Assembly (NCBI RefSeq): GCF_011397635.1
Contig: NC_064756.1
Coordinates: 22,560,907-22,624,906, forward strand
Origin: Epinephelus fuscoguttatus
Lineage: Eukaryota > Chordata > Actinopteri > Perciformes > Serranidae
Reading direction: 5' to 3'
DNA length: 64,000 nucleotides
Below are positions 1 through 12,378 of this stretch, in pieces. Under the pieces are notes generated by a model. The model did not search any database, was not told the DNA's origin, and saw only the letters and a program-made list of their open reading frames with translations. Positions within the stretch are counted from its first letter, which is position 1, and every line of letters begins with the position of its first letter. The position numbers and the translations under genes were made by a program.

Positions 1-788
1 AGGCATGTTGTGACAGGGTGTAGCAGTGTGTTATACAGGGTTCTACTCACCAAGTGCATATTATCCTGTAAGGCTTAATACCCAGATTGGAACAAAAGGG
101 CAGGCTTGGAAATTACAGCTTACGTCGCTTAGCACTCAGCACAACAGTCTGACTCACATGAAAACACGTGTGTGTGAACTTTCACATATGCATGCAGATG
201 CACAGGCCGACAGCTACAAATATGTATACATATATTAAGAAATCTGACAGCCCAGTTACACACACACACACACACGCACAGATATTATAATACCTTTTAT
301 AGACTGAATATACTGTAGACGTTCTCTCTGGCTGGCTGCTCTCTATCAGTCGGACAGATCTGACATTTAGAGTTGGGGAGTGTAAGCTGCACTGTATGTG
401 TTAAGTTCATTAATTTGAATTAATTGATTAGTCAAAAATAAAGCCATAACTATTTGACTATAGTTTAATTGTTCAGCTTATATAATAACCTAATTTACGC
501 TATTGTTTTCCCTCAGTTTTATGTTATAGTCAATTAAATATCTTTGGGTTTTGGGCTGTTTGTTGAACAATGTCTGCTTGGGTTTTTGAAATTTCCTCAC
601 ATTTATTTGACCTATAGAATTATACAAAAAATATTCAACAGCTTAATCGATAATAACTGAAATGAACAAAGTATGAGAAGCTCCACTGTAATTTGGAATA
701 ATGCACATTTTGTTTAGTCAGTCAAAACTTGGCAGCTTTGACACAAGAAGTAAAGCCTTCAGTCTTCTTCACATCTCAGTCTTGTTAG

Positions 789-826
789 AGTGTGTGTGTG
801 TGCGTGTGTGTGTGTGTGTGTGTGTG
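789..826. repeat. (GT)n microsatellite
   Basis: Nearly pure GT dinucleotide run, interrupted once by GC. It is intronic. Confidence 0.95.
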
Positions 827-927
827 GCACGGCGCCAGGCCAGCCCTCTCTGTTTTAATAAATCTCTTTTGGATGGAGTGGTGCAGCTATAAAATGCATC
901 GATTGTTGTTGCTCACATTGTGGCAGG

Positions 928-950
928 ACACACACACACACACACACACA
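928..950. repeat. (CA)n microsatellite
   Basis: Pure CA run about 100 bp after the GT run at 789. The two are inverse in sense and could pair in a transcript. Confidence 0.9.
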
Positions 951-3267
951 AGCTTGGTTATTGATACTTACTCGTTCATATCTACACATGTTCATTGATA
1001 CACGCAAATCATGTATCGACATTTTTATATGCATACATGCAGAAACAGATATGCACACGCTCATACTAAAAAATAAAGACAGTTTGTTAAATAAAATGTA
1101 GGAGTAAGAGCTGAGAATATCTGATCATTAATTACCAATACTGAATCACTGAAGAACAAAATCAAAACCAAAACTGTAGCTTTAGTACTGATTTTTTTTC
1201 CACACTCCATGTGAACATTTTCTTTTCATCAGCAATTAAACAGGTCTAACATCTAGCACCTGTTGTGTTGACCTGTTGCTTGAAGGTGTGTGTGTGTGGG
1301 GGGGTGTGTGTGGGTGTTTCTGAGTGTAACAGTACATAAAGGTCACGATTTGGTTCATAGCCCAGATTTGGAGTCATGGTTTGGGTTGACTTTGGTACGG
1401 CAGGAAAAATAATGCATAAGGATATGTTTATTTTTATTTATTTTGAACAGACAGTAGTGTCAAAGACAGTCAAAATTCTCCTGCTGGAGACTGAGGTAAC
1501 ATTTTGCACACTGGCAACTTTGGTGAACTATTTTATCTTTTAAAATAAGGAACATTTCAAGCACTTACACCATACGAACAAACCCATTCCCCGAAGGCAA
1601 CAAGACACAATAGGCTATAAAGGTGAAAATACCAAAATACACAGACTAATAAGATTTAAAAAAAAAAAAAAAAAAAAAAGTCTAAGCTCTACATGGCTAT
1701 ATTTAAATCTGGATGATGCCGTCCAATGTGCATTAGCATGTTGGATGTGTTAGCTTTCTCAGACCTACCTACTGTGGAGCAACACTGATACACCATCCTT
1801 GTCTTATTCACAGCTCTGTCTCCGTTGCCGTTGTAGCTGAACGGGAACACACAGGCAGGTCCTCCAGCTCCAGTGTTTCATTGGCTCTTGCCATAGTGTG
1901 ACTTACTCGCTTTGCTAGCAGCTTGTTGTGTTAACCTCAGCACCTGTTGCTAACGGCGTACAGCTATAAGTTTCCTGGTGAAATTTGTACTTTGGAACTT
2001 TGGTCTCACATTACGTGCTTCAGTCTACACATTGTGTATTCTCTATGTGACTGCGTGCGCTGGGCCGTGACCCCTGTACCATAACACTTATGTACAAATA
2101 CATGAACCGTTACAGCCCCAGTGTGCAGCACGTATTTCCAGTGTTCAGCTATTCAATGCACCTGTGTTTCACTCAAGTCCTCTCTTGTCAACATTGCAAA
2201 AAGACATTGAAACATCATGTACAGCAAACAACAGCCAGCATGTTCACACACAAACACACACACACTGCAATAGCATTCACATAACCAAACAATCTGCAAT
2301 CTACTACAAACTCTGAAGTGCACACTGTCTAAAATAACCCTTTGGGGGAAGAGAATACAAAAAGACTCAGAGAAGCGGAAAGAATCAAACACCGAAATAC
2401 ACTCTCCTCGTCTCTTCTCCTTCCATCTCTGCCCTCTCTTCTTCCTCTCTCTCACATACGCACACACGTGCACATGCTGTCTCTATTGACATGTAGATAA
2501 ATCAGAGGCAGACCAAGCAGTCACTGATGTGAAATGAAAATGACACTAATCTGCTGTTACCATAACACACAGAGAGACATCAATTATTAACACCTACAAT
2601 AACTCCCCTCTCTCTTCTCTCTTTTTCTTCCTCCTCATCGCTCTTTCTCTATTGTGTATATCTCACTAGATGGATGGGACAGAGTCTGTTAAAAGCTCCC
2701 ATGTGTTCACCTAAGTGCTGTGGTTGGGCCTTTTGAAGGCATGTATATTCTAGTCCTGCTTTTTCTTTCCTCTGACATCAGTGATTTCTAAGAAAAATGT
2801 GCTCCAGGTGTGTCAGGAGGGTTTTAAGATGGAGAGGTTGGCATTTCTCACCGACTTCCAACACGGCACACATCTAACACGACCTCTCCATCACGCTACA
2901 GCAGTTTTCCTTCACTTGATTTGCTTTTTTCCCACCAATTGCAAATTTATAGAAATGAAAAATAATGAAAACAGAAGATGTTTTATATCAAGAGCAATTA
3001 CAAATATGTCTTACAACACATACAACAGAATAGTGAATATTTATTTTAGATTTAGTCTCAAGAAGTCACAGGCTATTTGTTGTCGGATGAGCACTTTTAA
3101 AATGAACTTTGTTAAACGAACAAAGGGAACAGTTTTGAGGTGTTTAAGGATTTAAGGATACTGGTCAGTGGTTTTACTGGTCCAGCCCACCTGAGATCAA
3201 ATCGGACTGCATGTGGCCCATGAGCTAAAATGAGTTTGACACCTCTAATCTACATAAACACAACTCA

Positions 3268-3336
3268 AGTCAATTTATTTATATAGCCCAACATCACAGA
3301 TCTTAGATTTGCCTCAATAACCTTTATCCTATGACC
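3268..3336 (-). mobile_element. Short LINE 3'-end fragment
   Basis: Contains TTTATTTATATAGCCCAACA and a following TTTGCCTCA. This matches the stretch next to the tandem tail of the large LINE near 19235-19275 (tttatttataaagcccaatatcacaaatcacagtttgcctcac). It is a truncated copy in the same orientation, meaning the 3' end of a minus-strand element. Confidence 0.6.
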
Positions 3337-3452
3337 TTCGCATTACTTTACATGTAATTGATGTGCCTTTGTTTTACTTTGTTTCTCAAATATGTTGACT
3401 AACGAATCCTTCTCCCCTCTCCTACCTGTTCCCTCCCTGCTGTCCTCCACAG

Positions 3453-3599
3453 GTAACCGTTTCTTCCTGACCTCTTTTGGCGCTCTGTATATCTCAGAAG
3501 TGCAGAAGGAAGATGCTCTGTCCACCTACCGCTGCATCACAAAGCACAAGTACAGTGGAGAGACTCGCCAGAGCAATGGAGCCAGGCTCTCTGTTATGG
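3453..3599 (+). CDS. dscaml1: dscaml1 exon: second half of Ig2
   Basis: 147 nt, acceptor tccacag, donor ATGG|gtaggc, phase 2 bases carried in and one carried out. It encodes [20 protein letters not shown], then the F-strand cysteine in [19 protein letters not shown]. The ETRQSN motif is a DSCAM-family hallmark. The first half of Ig2 is on an exon left of the window. This is the most 5' exon visible. Confidence 0.95.
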
Positions 3600-4526
3600 G
3601 TAGGCAACGTTTAGTTCCCATTTCCACTCAAAGTAGTCACCAAATGCCAAAGCGTGAGTCAAAGCGTGAGTGTGTGACCAGTGGCTTGGCTTTTTCAGTT
3701 GTTTTTCACAACAGACTTACAAGACAGAGTCGGAGGTTTTAGTTACAGGAAGGAATGTTTCAACATTTTGGGAAATATGCTTATTTGCTTTCTTGCCGGG
3801 AGTTAAATAAATATTTTAACCACACACAGCCAGGAGACAGTTAGCTTAGCTGACTGAACCGAATCCAAGCAGCTTTAAAGCTCACTAAGTAGCATGTAGT
3901 ATCTTGTTTGTGTAGTTCATACTAAAACTGAAGTGTAAAAATAAACATGTTGTGGTGTTACGGTCAGTTCAGTGCCAAACATAACCATTTAATTGCCATG
4001 CCAAGTCACTTACTGGAGTCACTTTGTCACTGTGATGGTGTCAGACAACCAGTAAAGACAGGAAGTTACTATGCATGACCAAAACAAATGCAGAACAAAA
4101 CTGAGAGCCAGGCTAGTGGTTTCCCCTGTTTCCAGTCTATGTATTAAGCTAAGCTAAGCACGGTGGTGGGTACACACATCCAGAAAATCAAACGAAGGAA
4201 AGAGTCTGACAAGAGATAATCACACTGTATTAAAACAAATACATCAGTTTGTTTGACTTCCAGCAATTTTTGCTGGGAGCTTTTGATACAGTGTGCGGAT
4301 CTCTTGTCTGATTCTTACTAACATAAGCTAACCACCTACTAGTGATAGCTTTATATTTTATGTACAAAGATGAAGCTGGTATCAATCTTTCCATCCAACT
4401 CCCAGCAAAAATGTGAATAACTGATTTCACAACATGTTTAACCTGTCATGTACGGATTAAAGGATTGGTTAAAGTACTGATGATTCCAAATGAAAATAAC
4501 ACTTCCGTGCCTTGCTTCACTTTCAG
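3600..4526 (+). other. dscaml1: dscaml1 intron with MITE-like repeat
   Basis: Phase-1 intron. Its centre (about 3745-4200) is a dispersed repeat listed separately. Nothing else is recognisable. Confidence 0.7.
3745..4200. repeat. Dispersed MITE-like repeat, copy 1
   Basis: Starts with a segment containing cattttgggaaatatgctta and shares its start with the copy at about 51070-51390 in the 3'UTR (cattttgggaaagatgccta). The 51-kb copy ends in the inverse of this motif (tttcccaaatg...cctttaa), so the family seems to have terminal inverted repeats. The right limit here is uncertain. Confidence 0.6.
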
Positions 4527-4805
4527 ACCCTACGGAGTCCACCCCGTCAGTGCTGGACAGTTTCCAGTCCGGTGAGGTGCAGGTGGGGCACAGCGTGGAG
4601 CTGCCCTGCATTGCATCCGGATACCCAAACCCCACCATCCGATGGCTGAAGGATGGTCGGCCATTACCTGCAGACTCCCGCTGGACGCGGCGCATCACTG
4701 GCCTCACCATTTCAGATTTAAGGCTCGAGGACAGTGGCAACTACATCTGTGAGGTCACCAACAGCTTTGGCTCCAAAGAGGTGACAGGTCACCTCAACGT
4801 CATAG
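4527..4805 (+). CDS. dscaml1: dscaml1 exon: Ig3
   Basis: 279 nt, one whole Ig domain on a phase 1-1 exon (acceptor tttcag, donor ATAG|gtgagt). It starts DPTESTPSVLDSF. The B-strand cysteine is in VELPCIASGYP, the core tryptophan in IRWLKDGRPLPADSR, and the F-strand cysteine in GNYICEVTNSFG. It is very close to DSCAML1 Ig3 (RWLKDGRPLPADSRWT). Confidence 0.97.
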
Positions 4806-5914
4806 GTGAGTGAAGCCCTGAAGAGAGTGTAGTGATAAAACATATTCAAGTCCTGTGACCAAACAAAGTGTCACTGATCATTCCTTGACCTCCACTGTTC
4901 TACACTGACAACTACAGTTGGAGCAAAAGAGTGAGATGGACAGACATAATGAATGTGATGTCAGGTCATGAACAGGCGCGATGGAGTCATCAGTTAAGCT
5001 CTGTTGGCTTTGCCCTGGCCCCGTGCCTCCTACACGCCCCCCTCTAACCCACCCTCGTCTGGGCCAAGCGTGAGCTTTATCTCCAAGGACGGCTCGTTCC
5101 CCCGCTGTGCTCTCAAACCCCAGCGAGACGTCACTGCGGTGACAGAGCAGAACAGTGGTCGTGTAGGTCTGTCGCTCTGTTTACTGAAGACGTGAGAGAG
5201 AAAGGAGGGAAGACAGAGAGAATTTCATAATTTGTGTATGAATGAAAGAGATGTGAGGAGGGGAGGCTGGTGGAGAAGATGGCACGCTTGTGGAAAGGAA
5301 CTGGGGGGGCAGAGGAGGAGGTGGAGGGAGGAGACGTAGTTGGGAAAAGGGTGAAGTTAGTGGACACTGGGCAGACTGGCCACAGGGCACATCACTGCAA
5401 AACCCACAAACCTCCTATGACAGGGTGTAGAAGGTGGTACACACACACACACATTTGTACACACACTTACAGTACATGCACTTACTGCCCGTGAAGAAAG
5501 TCTTACACATGCACATGCACTGTCACTCCCTCACACGCATGCTCACACACATTCAGCAGCCTCCAGCGCTTAACACCAGCTGCTTTATTGCTCACTGACA
5601 TTTTCTCCCCTTTCTCTCTTTCTGTCTCGCTTTTGCTTGCTGCTTAGCACACACACACACACACGCACACACACAAGTAATGGTAGAAAGCCCGACACAC
5701 AAAAAACAAATACACAATAACACCAAAATATGATTTGTGTTGCCTGGCCAGCACAGCGTAGCTCAATTCAGATTGCTTTCATTCAGCATTGCAAGTGATA
5801 CCACCAAGTCCTCTACCTCCAGTGCTTAGGTAGTAACTTGTATGAGAAGGTATGACTTCTTGTCTTTCTTCTTTTGGTTAACCCTGCTCTGTCTGCTCCT
5901 CCTCCTTTCTGCAG
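4806..5914 (+). other. dscaml1: dscaml1 intron, nothing recognised
   Basis: Phase-1 intron with CA-rich patches near 5436-5470 and 5648-5676 and a purine-rich stretch at 5195-5345. I see no gene or complete mobile element. Confidence 0.6.
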
Positions 5915-6190
5915 AGCCACTGCGGGTCACCTTGTCCCCCAAGAACTTGAAGACAGGAATCAGCAGCACAGTCATCCTATCCTGTGCTGTCCAGGGTTCC
6001 CCGCATTTTACAGTGTCCTGGTACCGTAACACAGAATCTGTCCTGCCCGATCAGCACTTTTCCATCCAGGGGGCTCACAATGAGACATTATTCATTTCCG
6101 CTGCACAAAAGAGACACTCGGGAGCTTACCAGTGCTTTGCCACGCGCAAGGGCCAGACAGCGCAGGACTTCTCCATCATACTGCTGGAAG
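5915..6190 (+). CDS. dscaml1: dscaml1 exon: Ig4
   Basis: 276 nt, phase 1-1, acceptor ctttctgcag, donor GAAG|gtgagg. It encodes EPLRVTLSPKNLKTGISSTV, then the B-strand cysteine in ILSCAVQGSP, tryptophan in VSWYRNTE, and the F-strand cysteine in SGAYQCFATRKGQTAQDF. The YQCFATRK block matches DSCAML1 Ig4. Confidence 0.97.
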
Positions 6191-7957
6191 GTGAGGACGC
6201 AGAGGGATTACCATGTTGGTGTACAGTCATAAATGTCTATGTAAAAAGGGCTGGGTTATTACACTGCTATCAGAATGAGAGTGATACGGTAGGCAGATTC
6301 TGTTTGCACCCAGGTGTCTGTAGCAAACAATGGTATTTACACCTGGGGTGTTAATAGCCAATCTGACCATATACACCCAAGTTTATAGTCCTGGATATCC
6401 AAGCAACATTAGAATATGATGTGAACACAAATGGGTCTATTCAGCTTTTCTGCTAAAGTTGATTTAGCAGCTTTATACATCCTGAAAACTGAAAATGACA
6501 AGTCATCTAAGTCTAAAAATAATAAGCCAGCGTTCAGTCACACATCAGTCAAACCTCAGTCTCTCATGTGAAAGTTCTGTGCTTAAGCCACTCACACACA
6601 GTGCCTTACTACCTCCATGGACGGTGTTGCTCTTTATACTACGTCACACGACTTTCCAGCAGTACATTTGTGAGATTTTTTCCTCATAAATTTGCCACTT
6701 TAATCTCAAAGAATAGTCGAGATTGGCTATACTTACCCTAACCATGACCTCTTTGCCTTTATTCTAACTGCTCTGATCTTGACGTGTCAACTTGACAAGT
6801 GATAGCCAATCACAGCATCATAGGAATGGGTGTAAACAATCGAATATCTGCAGTGTGACTCTTCTCACCCAGGTGCACATAGACACTCCATTCTTTATAT
6901 GCTTGAGACAATACTTACGCATGGTTTACATGACATATTTACCTCCACTAAGAGTACTGAAGAGCAAGTTGTGTTGTGCTTCCACTTTATATATCCACCG
7001 ATCAGCCAAAACATTAAAACTAGACCAAGTACCCTCCTCATGGCAACATTATTCTTCAATGGCAGTGGCCCCCCAGCAGGATAATGCACCATGCCACACT
7101 GCCAACACTGCTCAGGAATGACCCAAGGAATGTGACAAAAAGCTCAAAATATCAACCTGGCCTCCAAATTCCTCGGATCCTAATCTGAATGAGCATCTGT
7201 GGCACGTGCTATTAACCCACCTCACAACCAACTGGACTAATTGGATCTGCCGCCAACGCACTGGTGCCAGACACCGCAGGACACTCCCAGATATCCTGTG
7301 TCCATGTCTCGACAGGTCAGAGCCAAGTCTGATCTAAGGGGGCCCCACCTTTGAGTAGGGGTACATCTGGGATACCGGCACATCACAAGAGTCCTTGAGC
7401 AGATTGGGACCTGGGAAATTCACGCTCCACAGGCCATTTCTAAACAGTTTTTGTAGTGTGGCATGCTGCTTTTTTCTGCTGGGGGGCCACTGCTATTGGG
7501 GAGTCCTGTTGCCATGAGGGGGGGGTACTTGGTCTGCAATGGTGTGTGAGTGGGTGGAACATGTCAGGTGGTATCACCATGAATGCCAGAACCAAAGGTT
7601 TCCTGGCAGAACAATGCATTGGAACAAAATAATCAAAGTTATTCACTTCACCTGTCAGTGGCTTTAATGTTTTGGCTGATCAGTGTATATACAGTTGTGT
7701 GTCTGCATCTCTTGAATGATTTACAGATATTTTTATTTGCGACATCATTAACTACATGCACTCATACACACTTCACTACACTGCAAAAATAACTGCTCAT
7801 GTGCTTTCTGAGTGTAATAATTCAGTCTCTTATAACAGAAGGTCCAGCTTTGTCATTTTTTCCCACCATAATGCTGATTTGAATCCAGTGTAACGCACTG
7901 TTACATTTTGTTTCTAAATTCATACCTCACATCTCTTGTCTTGTGATTGTTTCTCAG
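6191..7957 (+). other. dscaml1: dscaml1 intron with a Tc1-type remnant
   Basis: Phase-1 intron. The segment 6988-7691 is a rearranged Tc1-type element, listed separately. The remainder shows nothing recognisable. Confidence 0.7.
6988..7691. mobile_element. Rearranged Tc1/mariner-type transposon remnant
   Basis: The left end (tatatatccaccgatcagcc, then aaaacattaaaac) and the right end (ctttaatgttttggctgatc, then agtgtatata) are inverted terminal repeats ending in TA-rich flanks, as in Tc1-type elements. From 7022 to about 7340 the plus strand retains decayed C-terminal transposase sequence (aggataatgcacc, cctccaaattcctcgga, gagcatctgtgg). From 7690 back to about 7440 the minus strand carries the terminal repeat followed by another piece of the same transposase region. 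Both arms therefore hold overlapping parts of one element in opposite orientation, with no intact reading frame. Confidence 0.8.
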
Positions 7958-8257
7958 ATGGTACACCCCGTATTGTCGCCTCCTTTAGTGAGAGGGTGGT
8001 GGTCCCGGGTGAACCGTTTTCCCTGATGTGTGCCGCCAAAGGAGCGCCCCCTCCCACCATCACCTGGACCCTTGACGACGAGCCTGTGGCCCGGGACCTG
8101 TCGCGTGTCAGAGCCAGCCAGTACACACTCTCAGACGGCAGCACTGTGAGCCACGTCAACGTCAGCAGCCCGCAGATTCGGGACGGAGGAGTGTATCGGT
8201 GCGCCGCACGAAACTCGGCCGGTAGCGCCGAGTACCAAGCGCGCATAAACGTAAGAG
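7958..8257 (+). CDS. dscaml1: dscaml1 exon: Ig5
   Basis: 300 nt, phase 1-1, acceptor tttctcag, donor AGAG|gtgcct. It encodes [20 protein letters not shown], with cysteine in [22 protein letters not shown] and then [21 protein letters not shown] gtaaga six bases before the chosen donor is an alternative. The chosen site restores [10 protein letters not shown] with the next exon, as in family members. Confidence 0.96.
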
Positions 8258-9000
8258 GTGCCTGTCTACTTTTCAATATCAGTCATTCAGAGGCTTCTCA
8301 TAGCCTGATCCCTACCCCTACCCTGACCCATATCCTATCCTGTACCCTTCTATATCTCTACCTCTATCTCTGTATGTGTGTTTTACTTTATTGTATGTAC
8401 TTTTTGTTTTTCTCTTTCTTTCTCTTTTGTTATGTTTGTCAGTCTTTACACTTACATGTTAATTAGCTGCAGCAGTCAGTGTTTTGTTCTTCCAGCAGCA
8501 CACATAGTGTGTGTTTGTCTCATTCTGTCTTTCTTTCTTGCTGTCTGTCCCTTCAGCTTACTGTCCTGTTGTCTCAGTTACTGTAGCTCTGCACATGTGC
8601 CTTTGTGAATGCACATATATGAGCACATCCACCAACTTCACCTACCTGTACGCGCGCACACGCACACACACACACACGGACATGTTTGCAGGCAGATGAA
8701 ATGTTAAAATCAAGAGATTGTTGCTTAACATATGGAGAGACAGAGTGACTAAAGGAGAGGAAGCGAGATTAAGGGAATGTGAGACAAATGGATGAAGAAA
8801 CTCTAGTAGAGAAAGAAACAGATGGCCAGAGACGGAGGGAAGAGAGAGGATATGAGAAAGGAATGAGAGAAGAGGAATGAGGAGGGGAGGAGTGCCAGTG
8901 TCTGGTGGGGGAGTGATGGTGAACTCTGGTGACAGGACTGGTGATGTCACTGTCGTCGGAGCAGACAAGGATGAGGAGTGACACCGACGGACAGGGCTGT

Positions 9001-9001
9001 A

Positions 9002-9032
<31 letters not shown>

Positions 9033-9044
9033 TTCTCTCTCCCC
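9001..9044. repeat. (CT)n microsatellite
   Basis: CT dinucleotide run with a few TTT interruptions. It sits in an intron. Confidence 0.9.
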
Positions 9045-10191
9045 CTTTTCTCCGTCCTTTGGTGAGATGTGTAGTTGTGACATGTGAGTCTGCTGTAAGG
9101 AGACAGAGCCAGAACGATCATTGGAGTGAGAATGAGCCCCTCTGCCAGAGAGCTTCAGCCCTACATGCAACATATACAACCAACACAGACACACACACAT
9201 AACCACACATGAAAAAGCAGTAACACACTCGTACGCTTACCCACTCACTGAAATCGGATACACTCAACTTATCCCATTCAGCGTGAGGCCAACAGCAAAA
9301 AACACTGAGCCACACAGACATTGCTGAGCACACATGCACGTGTATACTGTATATGTGTTTGTGTGTGTGTCTATGTGTGTCGGCCCGTGTGTCTGCACGA
9401 CGGTGCTACTGAATAATACATCTTTCACTCGTCAGAGCTGTGACTTCAAAGCTCAGCGCACGCTGAGAAAGGGAGGAGAGAGAAGGAGGGAGAGAGAAGT
9501 GGGGGTAGGAGGGCTGGAAGGAGAGACAAAAACAAAGATACAAGATGAACAATGGTGAGAAGGTCAGAGAAGAAGTGACGGATGATTGAGTGATAGCTCC
9601 CAGTGTCTTCCAGTAATGCTAAACACATTTTGTGTCCGTCTGACTGTCTGTCTGCCCGCCGGCCCGTAGCCTTCTCCGTCTTTTGGCAGTGATATATGAC
9701 CAACATATTGTGGCAGTCAAGCTTGATTTTTGTCATGTATTTGTAATCTTTAGGACGTCACTCACATGTGTTTTGTTCCTGGTAGTCTACCAGTTACCTG
9801 CTGTGGTCAGTACTGCACATTCTGAACGTCACTCAAAATACTTAAGCTCATGTAGCATGACCTTCATAGAGATCACAGCACAAATGCTGACAGAGCACAT
9901 GTTCATTAGTTAAAACACAATGCATTTGTTGCACTATACAACCATGGAAAATGCACCGCACTTTGTCCGTGTCCTGACGTAACTAAAAAGTGCATTGCAC
10001 ACATATGGACGCAAACAATCCATGAATCTGCATCGGAGGGCTGCAACAGAATTAGGATCCTGTCAGTCCAGGTGTAGCACCCAGTACAAATGTGTCAGGT
10101 TTACTAGACAGTCCAAGGGCTGCTGTGACACTGTGCCTACTGAGGGCAACAAGAAAGTTTATCTTGGGTGCGTCGGTACAATGGACAACCA

Positions 10192-10394
10192 AGAGAGGAC
10201 GGCAGAGGAGATACCAGTGCAGCTGTGCTTAACAGCCACAAAAAAGGTAGCACTGATGATAGTCAAGGACGGAAACGTTTGCCTTTTATTATTTGTTGCA
10301 CTTTGAGCACCTTTCTTTTTGTGCACGGATGTCCTAAATTAACTGCCTAGCCCAGTTGCATCAGTGTGCGTGTATCTCCTCTGCCGTCCTCTCT
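10192..10394. repeat. Inverted repeat, 23-bp arms
   Basis: The sequence agaggacggcagaggagata (within 10192-10215) reappears as its exact reverse complement at 10372-10394. The loop is about 157 bp. A direct 14-bp copy of aggtttactagaca lies at 10097-10110 and at 10395-10408, just beside the right arm. It may be a decayed fold-back element. Confidence 0.7.
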
Positions 10395-11246
10395 AGGTTT
10401 ACTAGACATTCATCATAAGACAGTTGGGAGTGGTTGGTCGTGAATAAAAGCGCATATATGAAAATATGACACTCGTAAAGTACAAAATAAAATTAAACAT
10501 CAGTTTAGTTTTTCTCAGCTGTTTCACCCACTCACTTTCCTCTCTGTTACTCTCTTTTCGTAGACTAGTTGTGTAGTCGGTTACATTAAATGTCAGTTTG
10601 TTTAAATGTCAGTAACAATTGCCATCGCTAATCCAGTCTGACCTGTAAACAATAACACTGTCGCTGCTGCTCTCAAGTCTGGCACTCCTATATTCCTCTA
10701 TTTGGTTTGTGTGTTACTCGGGGAAACAGTGTGAACTATCAGAGGCGTGATCCATAACATTTTTACCCACTTTTTGTTTTCTCTCCTGCTTACAGATGAA
10801 ACATTGTAAGTTTTGAAGGTATTAGATAAGGCTTATTTTTAGTTCTTATAAAAGTAGCTTTATAAACAGCTGAGTATCTGCATTTCTGTAGACTTAAAAA
10901 TCCATTAAACCGACAAAAAATTGTGCAGGAGTGTGCAGCTGCTCCTCCAGAAAAACTCCAGAATTGAAGCTTTTTAACATAAAGGCAAGACACTCTAACC
11001 TCTCTCTCTCTTCCCCTTCCACTACTACATGCTTTTTTCTTCTTCTGTCCCTACCCTACTCCCCAACTCCCTTCCCTATCACCCTCCCGTTTATTCCTTA
11101 AATTCCACACCCTGCTTCTGACACCATCAACTAATGATCTCTTTCTTTTCCCCCTCTTTTCTTCCTCTGGTCAACCCATCTCTCCTCCTCTTTATCTCCA
11201 TCTCTCTCCCTCTGCCCATTTCTCTCTTTGTCTCTCTCCCCATCAG

Positions 11247-11389
11247 GTCCACCGAGGATTCGGCCAATGAAGAACATCACTGCGGTGGCAGGGAGAAACT
11301 CTTTCATAAACTGCCGTGTGATTGGGTACCCTTATTACTCAATCAACTGGTACAAGGAAGGGCTTCTGTTGCCTGACAATCATCGCCAG
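11247..11389 (+). CDS. dscaml1: dscaml1 exon: Ig6, first half
   Basis: 143 nt, phase 1 in and phase 0 out, acceptor ccccatcag, donor CAG|gtggat. It encodes [19 protein letters not shown]-strand cysteine in [20 protein letters not shown], ending LLPDNHRQ. The [11 protein letters not shown] motif is a strong DSCAM-family signature. NIT is a likely glycosylation site. Confidence 0.97.
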
Positions 11390-12248
11390 GTGGATTTTCC
11401 TTTCTGCATTTCTGCTCAAAGACATTTATCAGAACTCTGTGTAGCACTGTGTAACATGAATATACAGTATGTAGCTCTATAAATCATATCCTGTACACAT
11501 ACTGTGCATCTTGTATATAGGGTGCTGTTTAAAGGTCATTTACTTCTCTTTGACCTCTACAAAAAGCCAACAGCATGTTCCCATTGAATTTTGGATTATT
11601 GTAGATGTTGTCTCTAATACTTACATGTTTTATTCAGCAAGATAATCCTCACAAATGAACACCACTTTTATGATTTTTGAAGCATAAATACAATAGCCAG
11701 AAGTAGAAAGCTAATGTACGGCTATAAACAAACCACGTCACAGTCAAATGACTGACTGTCGCCACCACAACAGAGGCTGTAAAGCGTTTTCGGTGTGATG
11801 ATGTTGTGTAGTCACATTTAGCCTCTTAGCAATAGTTGTTTTTTAAGACAAGTAAAGGCTTCAGAAAATAGGAGTTAAGTATTTACTAATGTATTTTATG
11901 TTTTGGAACAAACGTAAAAATCTCTTATCTCAGGCATCTAACCAAAAATCCATTTAAAAAACTAGTAACTTTGAGACGAGGAAACCAAGAATGCTAAAAT
12001 GCTAACTCGTTTCCAGGTTTTGGGACTCATTCCTGCACCACTCTTTTTGGAAATGAAAGTAGAAAAACCTGAAAACTCCCAAGCAAAACACATGATGGCA
12101 CAAAGCAAATGAGGGGGACTACTTTTTGCATCAGTGTCGGCCATGTTACAATCTTAGCTCGTTGGACTTCACAGCTCAGTATAGATGTATGAATAAGAAA
12201 ACCAGGCATGTATCATCTCAGAGTGTAACCCTGCTTTTGTCTGTTCAG
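11390..12248 (+). other. dscaml1: dscaml1 intron, nothing recognised
   Basis: Phase-0 intron splitting Ig6. I see no repeat family that I can name and no gene. Confidence 0.55.
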
Positions 12249-12378
12249 GTGGTGTATGAAAACGGGACTCTGAAGCTCAGCGATGTTCAGAAGGGGATGG
12301 ACGAGGGAGCCTATGTCTGCAGCGTACTCATCCAACCACAACTCTTCATCACGCAGACTGTCTACGTTACTGTCAAAG
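12249..12378 (+). CDS. dscaml1: dscaml1 exon: Ig6, second half
   Basis: 130 nt, phase 0 in and phase 1 out, acceptor tctgttcag, donor AAAG|gtcagt. It encodes [20 protein letters not shown], the F-strand cysteine in [12 protein letters not shown], and ends VYVTVK. It continues NHRQ of the previous exon exactly as in DSCAML1. Confidence 0.97.

Larger units (their letters stand above)
1..3452 (+). other. dscaml1: Intron of dscaml1 upstream of the first in-window exon
   Basis: No exon of the family was found here. The exon that should precede 3453 (first half of Ig2) must lie left of the window. The stretch holds a (GT)n at 789-826, a (CA)n at 928-950, a GT-rich patch at 1285-1314, a poly-A run at about 1659-1679, and a short fragment at 3268-3336 like the left end of the LINE at 19 kb. 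Small open frames here are low-complexity or chance. Confidence 0.6.
8258..11246 (+). other. dscaml1: dscaml1 intron, microsatellite-rich
   Basis: Phase-1 intron of about 3 kb. It contains CA-rich DNA near 8650-8680, a (CT)n at 9001-9044, a purine-rich region at 8730-8930, a fold-back pair at 10192/10372, and a pyrimidine-rich run-up to the acceptor from about 11030. No gene is seen. Confidence 0.6.

Noticed and set aside
2153..2473. 106-codon minus-strand frame and other frames in the first 3.4 kb
   Set aside because: Low-complexity, no family resemblance, inside an intron of dscaml1.
8250..8256. AAC|GTAAGA as the Ig5 exon donor
   Set aside because: The site six bases later keeps phase 1 and rebuilds the conserved NVRGPP junction. 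The earlier site would break the frame with the next exon.
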